From an uncultured Austwickia sp. (GTDB lineage: Bacteria; Actinomycetota; Actinomycetes; Actinomycetales; Dermatophilaceae): 6,158 nucleotides of DNA. The position numbers and the translations under genes are program-made. The stretch spans positions 1 through 6,158 of the forward strand of contig CAKUSI010000239.1 in the NCBI GenBank assembly GCA_934678955.1, written 5' to 3'. Within the stretch, counting starts at the first letter, position 1; each line of letters starts with the position of its first letter. A model generated the notes under the pieces. That model ran no database searches. It had not been told where the DNA came from and saw only the letters and a list, made by a program, of their open reading frames with translations. Below are positions 5,355 through 6,158 of the stretch, in pieces.

Positions 5355-5671
5355 GTGTTCGATAAAAGATTCTTCTCAGTGCGAAATCTCCTGTGAATTA
5401 CGAGGATTCGCTGAACATCCCATTCGTTTCTGCGAAGGAGCCGCGCACCGTACCAGAGGCCACCGACAACCCTGCGGAATAGCCTCCGGTGTGGCTCCCT
5501 ACCTCAGCGAAACCCCCAAGAAGAGTCGCCATGGCGACGGTTGCGATGGCGGCGCGAACGGCAGACGTGCGCGACACACATCCCCGCCGTACGCCGTCGG
5601 CCAGCGGCGTCCGCAGCCCGCGCCACCGGACCGCCCGGCGGCCCGCATACGCAGACGGCGACGACAGACAT

Positions 5672-5697
5672 AACGACTGATCGCAACGACTGATCGC
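5672..5697. repeat. 13-bp perfect tandem repeat
   Basis: AACGACTGATCGC occurs at 5672-5684 and again at 5685-5697 with no gap. It lies about 140 bp upstream of the secreted protein start codon. It could be a paired regulator site or a simple slippage duplication. Confidence 0.8.
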
Positions 5698-5730
5698 GTC
5701 GCTAGACCGCGACCGGACGCGCCAACTCGC

Positions 5731-5746
5731 ATGAGAGTTCTCTCAT
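5731..5746. promoter_or_regulatory. Perfect 16-bp palindrome, putative operator upstream of the secreted protein gene
   Basis: ATGAGAG and CTCTCAT form perfect 7-bp inverted arms around TT. The site is far more AT-rich than a chance GC palindrome in this genome would be, and its centre lies about 52 bp before the transcription start predicted from TAGCCT at 5779-5784. Its position and symmetry suit a dimeric regulator; the regulator is not identifiable. Confidence 0.5.
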
Positions 5747-5778
5747 CGGCAGTTCATTCGCCGCTTACTTCGCCCTCC

Positions 5779-5784
5779 TAGCCT
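5779..5784 (+). promoter_or_regulatory. Tentative -10 box for the secreted protein gene
   Basis: TAGCCT matches TANNNT and would give a 5' leader of about 45 bases containing the UUCG hairpin and the ribosome binding site. The bases at the -35 position are not a good match, so the promoter may depend on an activator or another sigma factor. Confidence 0.3.
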
Positions 5785-5794
5785 CCTTGTGTGA

Positions 5795-5812
5795 CAGCCC
5801 CTTCGGGGGATG
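5795..5812 (+). promoter_or_regulatory. UUCG-tetraloop hairpin in the 5' leader of the secreted protein gene
   Basis: CCCC (5798-5801), TTCG (5802-5805) and GGGG (5806-5809) form a C(UUCG)G-capped stem. CA/TG can pair further out across a G-A mismatch. There is no T-run after it, so it is not a typical terminator. It ends 12 bases before the ribosome binding site and may stabilise the mRNA or affect translation. Confidence 0.5.
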
Positions 5813-5823
5813 CCATTCTCACC

Positions 5824-5830
5824 AGGAGGA
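5824..5830 (+). promoter_or_regulatory. Strong ribosome binding site (AGGAGGA)
   Basis: AGGAGGA lies 5 bases ahead of the ATG at 5836. It is a near-perfect Shine-Dalgarno sequence, much better than that of any other gene in the window, and fixes the start of the secreted protein. It suggests high expression. Confidence 0.85.
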
Positions 5831-5835
5831 ATCCC

Positions 5836-6158
5836 ATGCGCCGCATCGCCCCAGTCGTCCTGTCCGCCGCTCTCGCGGGCGCCGGCATGCTCGCCGTCGC
5901 TCCCGCCGCCCAGGCCGATGAGCGCGTCTGCCGTGGCACCATCAACGCCGTCACCGTCGACAACCTGAAGGTGCCGAACGGCGCCAGCTGCACCCTGAAC
6001 GGCACCTTCGTCAAGGGCAACATCAAGGTCGAGTCGAACGCGTCCCTGAAGGCCAACAAGGTGCGGGTCGACGGCAACATCCAGTCGCAGGGCCACCAGG
6101 CCGTCCTCGTCCAGGACAGCCGCGTTGACGGCAGCATCCAGCTCGAGCAGGGTGGCGC
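5836..6158 (+). CDS. Secreted repeat protein, probable small beta-helix (runs off the right edge)
   Basis: The visible 107 residues begin with a clear Sec signal peptide: basic MRR, a hydrophobic stretch (residues 5-22), and an AQA-DE cleavage site after residue 27. The mature part has cysteines at 32 and 52, which could form a disulfide outside the cell. It then shows a regular repeat: VKGNI (59-63), VDGNI (78-82) and VDGSI (97-101), exactly 19 residues apart, with alternating hydrophobic and polar or Asn/Gly residues between them. Such spacing is typical of right-handed beta-helix or polymer-forming folds, in which each turn is one repeat. I recognise similar small uncharacterised secreted proteins from actinomycetes but know no function; an extracellular structural or surface role is an inference. 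ATG at 5836 follows a strong ribosome binding site. The stop codon and further repeats lie beyond the window. Confidence 0.8.
   Translation, partial: MRRIAPVVLSAALAGAGMLAVAPAAQADERVCRGTINAVTVDNLKVPNGASCTLNGTFVKGNIKVESNASLKANKVRVDGNIQSQGHQAVLVQDSRVDGSIQLEQGG

Larger units (their letters stand above)
5320..5835. other. 516-bp intergenic region between divergent genes
   Basis: Nothing with recognisable coding character was found here. Short open frames exist on both strands (for example 5489-5680 plus, 5499-5732 minus), but their products are Arg-rich, low in complexity and lack ribosome binding sites. The left part (5331-5410) has only 35 G or C in 80 bases and contains the HNH promoter; the rest returns to high GC. 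The right part carries a 13-bp tandem repeat, a palindrome, a possible -10 box, a hairpin and the strong ribosome binding site of the secreted protein gene. I saw no tRNA or cobalamin-riboswitch signature. Confidence 0.6.

Noticed and set aside
5489..5732. Short open frames in the 5320-5835 gap
   Set aside because: They are Arg-rich products on both strands without start signals or recognisable features.
5795..5812. Rho-independent terminator
   Set aside because: The hairpin is not followed by a T-run and lies directly ahead of a strong ribosome binding site.

Overview
This is a GC-rich window with strong G/C bias at codon third positions, frequent GTG starts and protein families typical of Actinomycetota (a DUF222/13E12-type HNH protein, a BluB-CobT fusion, and a small secreted repeat protein). 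I cannot place it below the level of high-GC actinomycete. The calls rest on reading motifs by eye; no database search was possible.

Layout, left to right. (1) Positions 1-180, minus strand: the N-terminal piece of a major facilitator superfamily (MFS) transporter that runs off the left edge. (2) Divergent from it, 236-1021 plus strand: a complete TSUP (TauE/SafE-like) membrane permease. (3) Convergent with that, 1112-3082 minus strand: a 656-residue fusion of BluB (5,6-dimethylbenzimidazole synthase) and CobT (nicotinate-nucleotide:dimethylbenzimidazole phosphoribosyltransferase). The two enzymes are joined by a Gly/Pro/His-rich linker built on an internal DNA repeat, and together make the activated lower ligand of vitamin B12. 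(4) 3083-3351: a spacer with a possible leaderless promoter, an inverted repeat and two 12-bp tandem-repeat blocks. (5) 3352-5319 minus strand: a 655-residue DUF222-HNH protein of the 13E12-repeat type with low-complexity repeat tracts. (6) 5320-5835: a 516-bp gap with a locally AT-rich stretch holding the promoter of the HNH gene, a 13-bp tandem repeat, a perfect 7-2-7 palindrome and a UUCG-capped hairpin. (7) 5836 to the right edge, plus strand: a secreted protein with a Sec signal peptide and a 19-residue repeat, probably a small beta-helix, cut by the window end.

The genes do not form a shared pathway or operon. The fusion is a self-contained two-step B12 module; the two transporters face away from each other around a short shared control region; the HNH protein belongs to a family usually scattered in many copies. 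I see no wholly new multi-gene system. The points most worth a second look are small-scale: the fusion and its repeat linker, short direct repeats that duplicate the 3' ends (with stop codons) of both minus-strand genes, the recurring 12-bp tandem arrays, possible leaderless starts, and the palindrome plus hairpin ahead of the secreted repeat protein.
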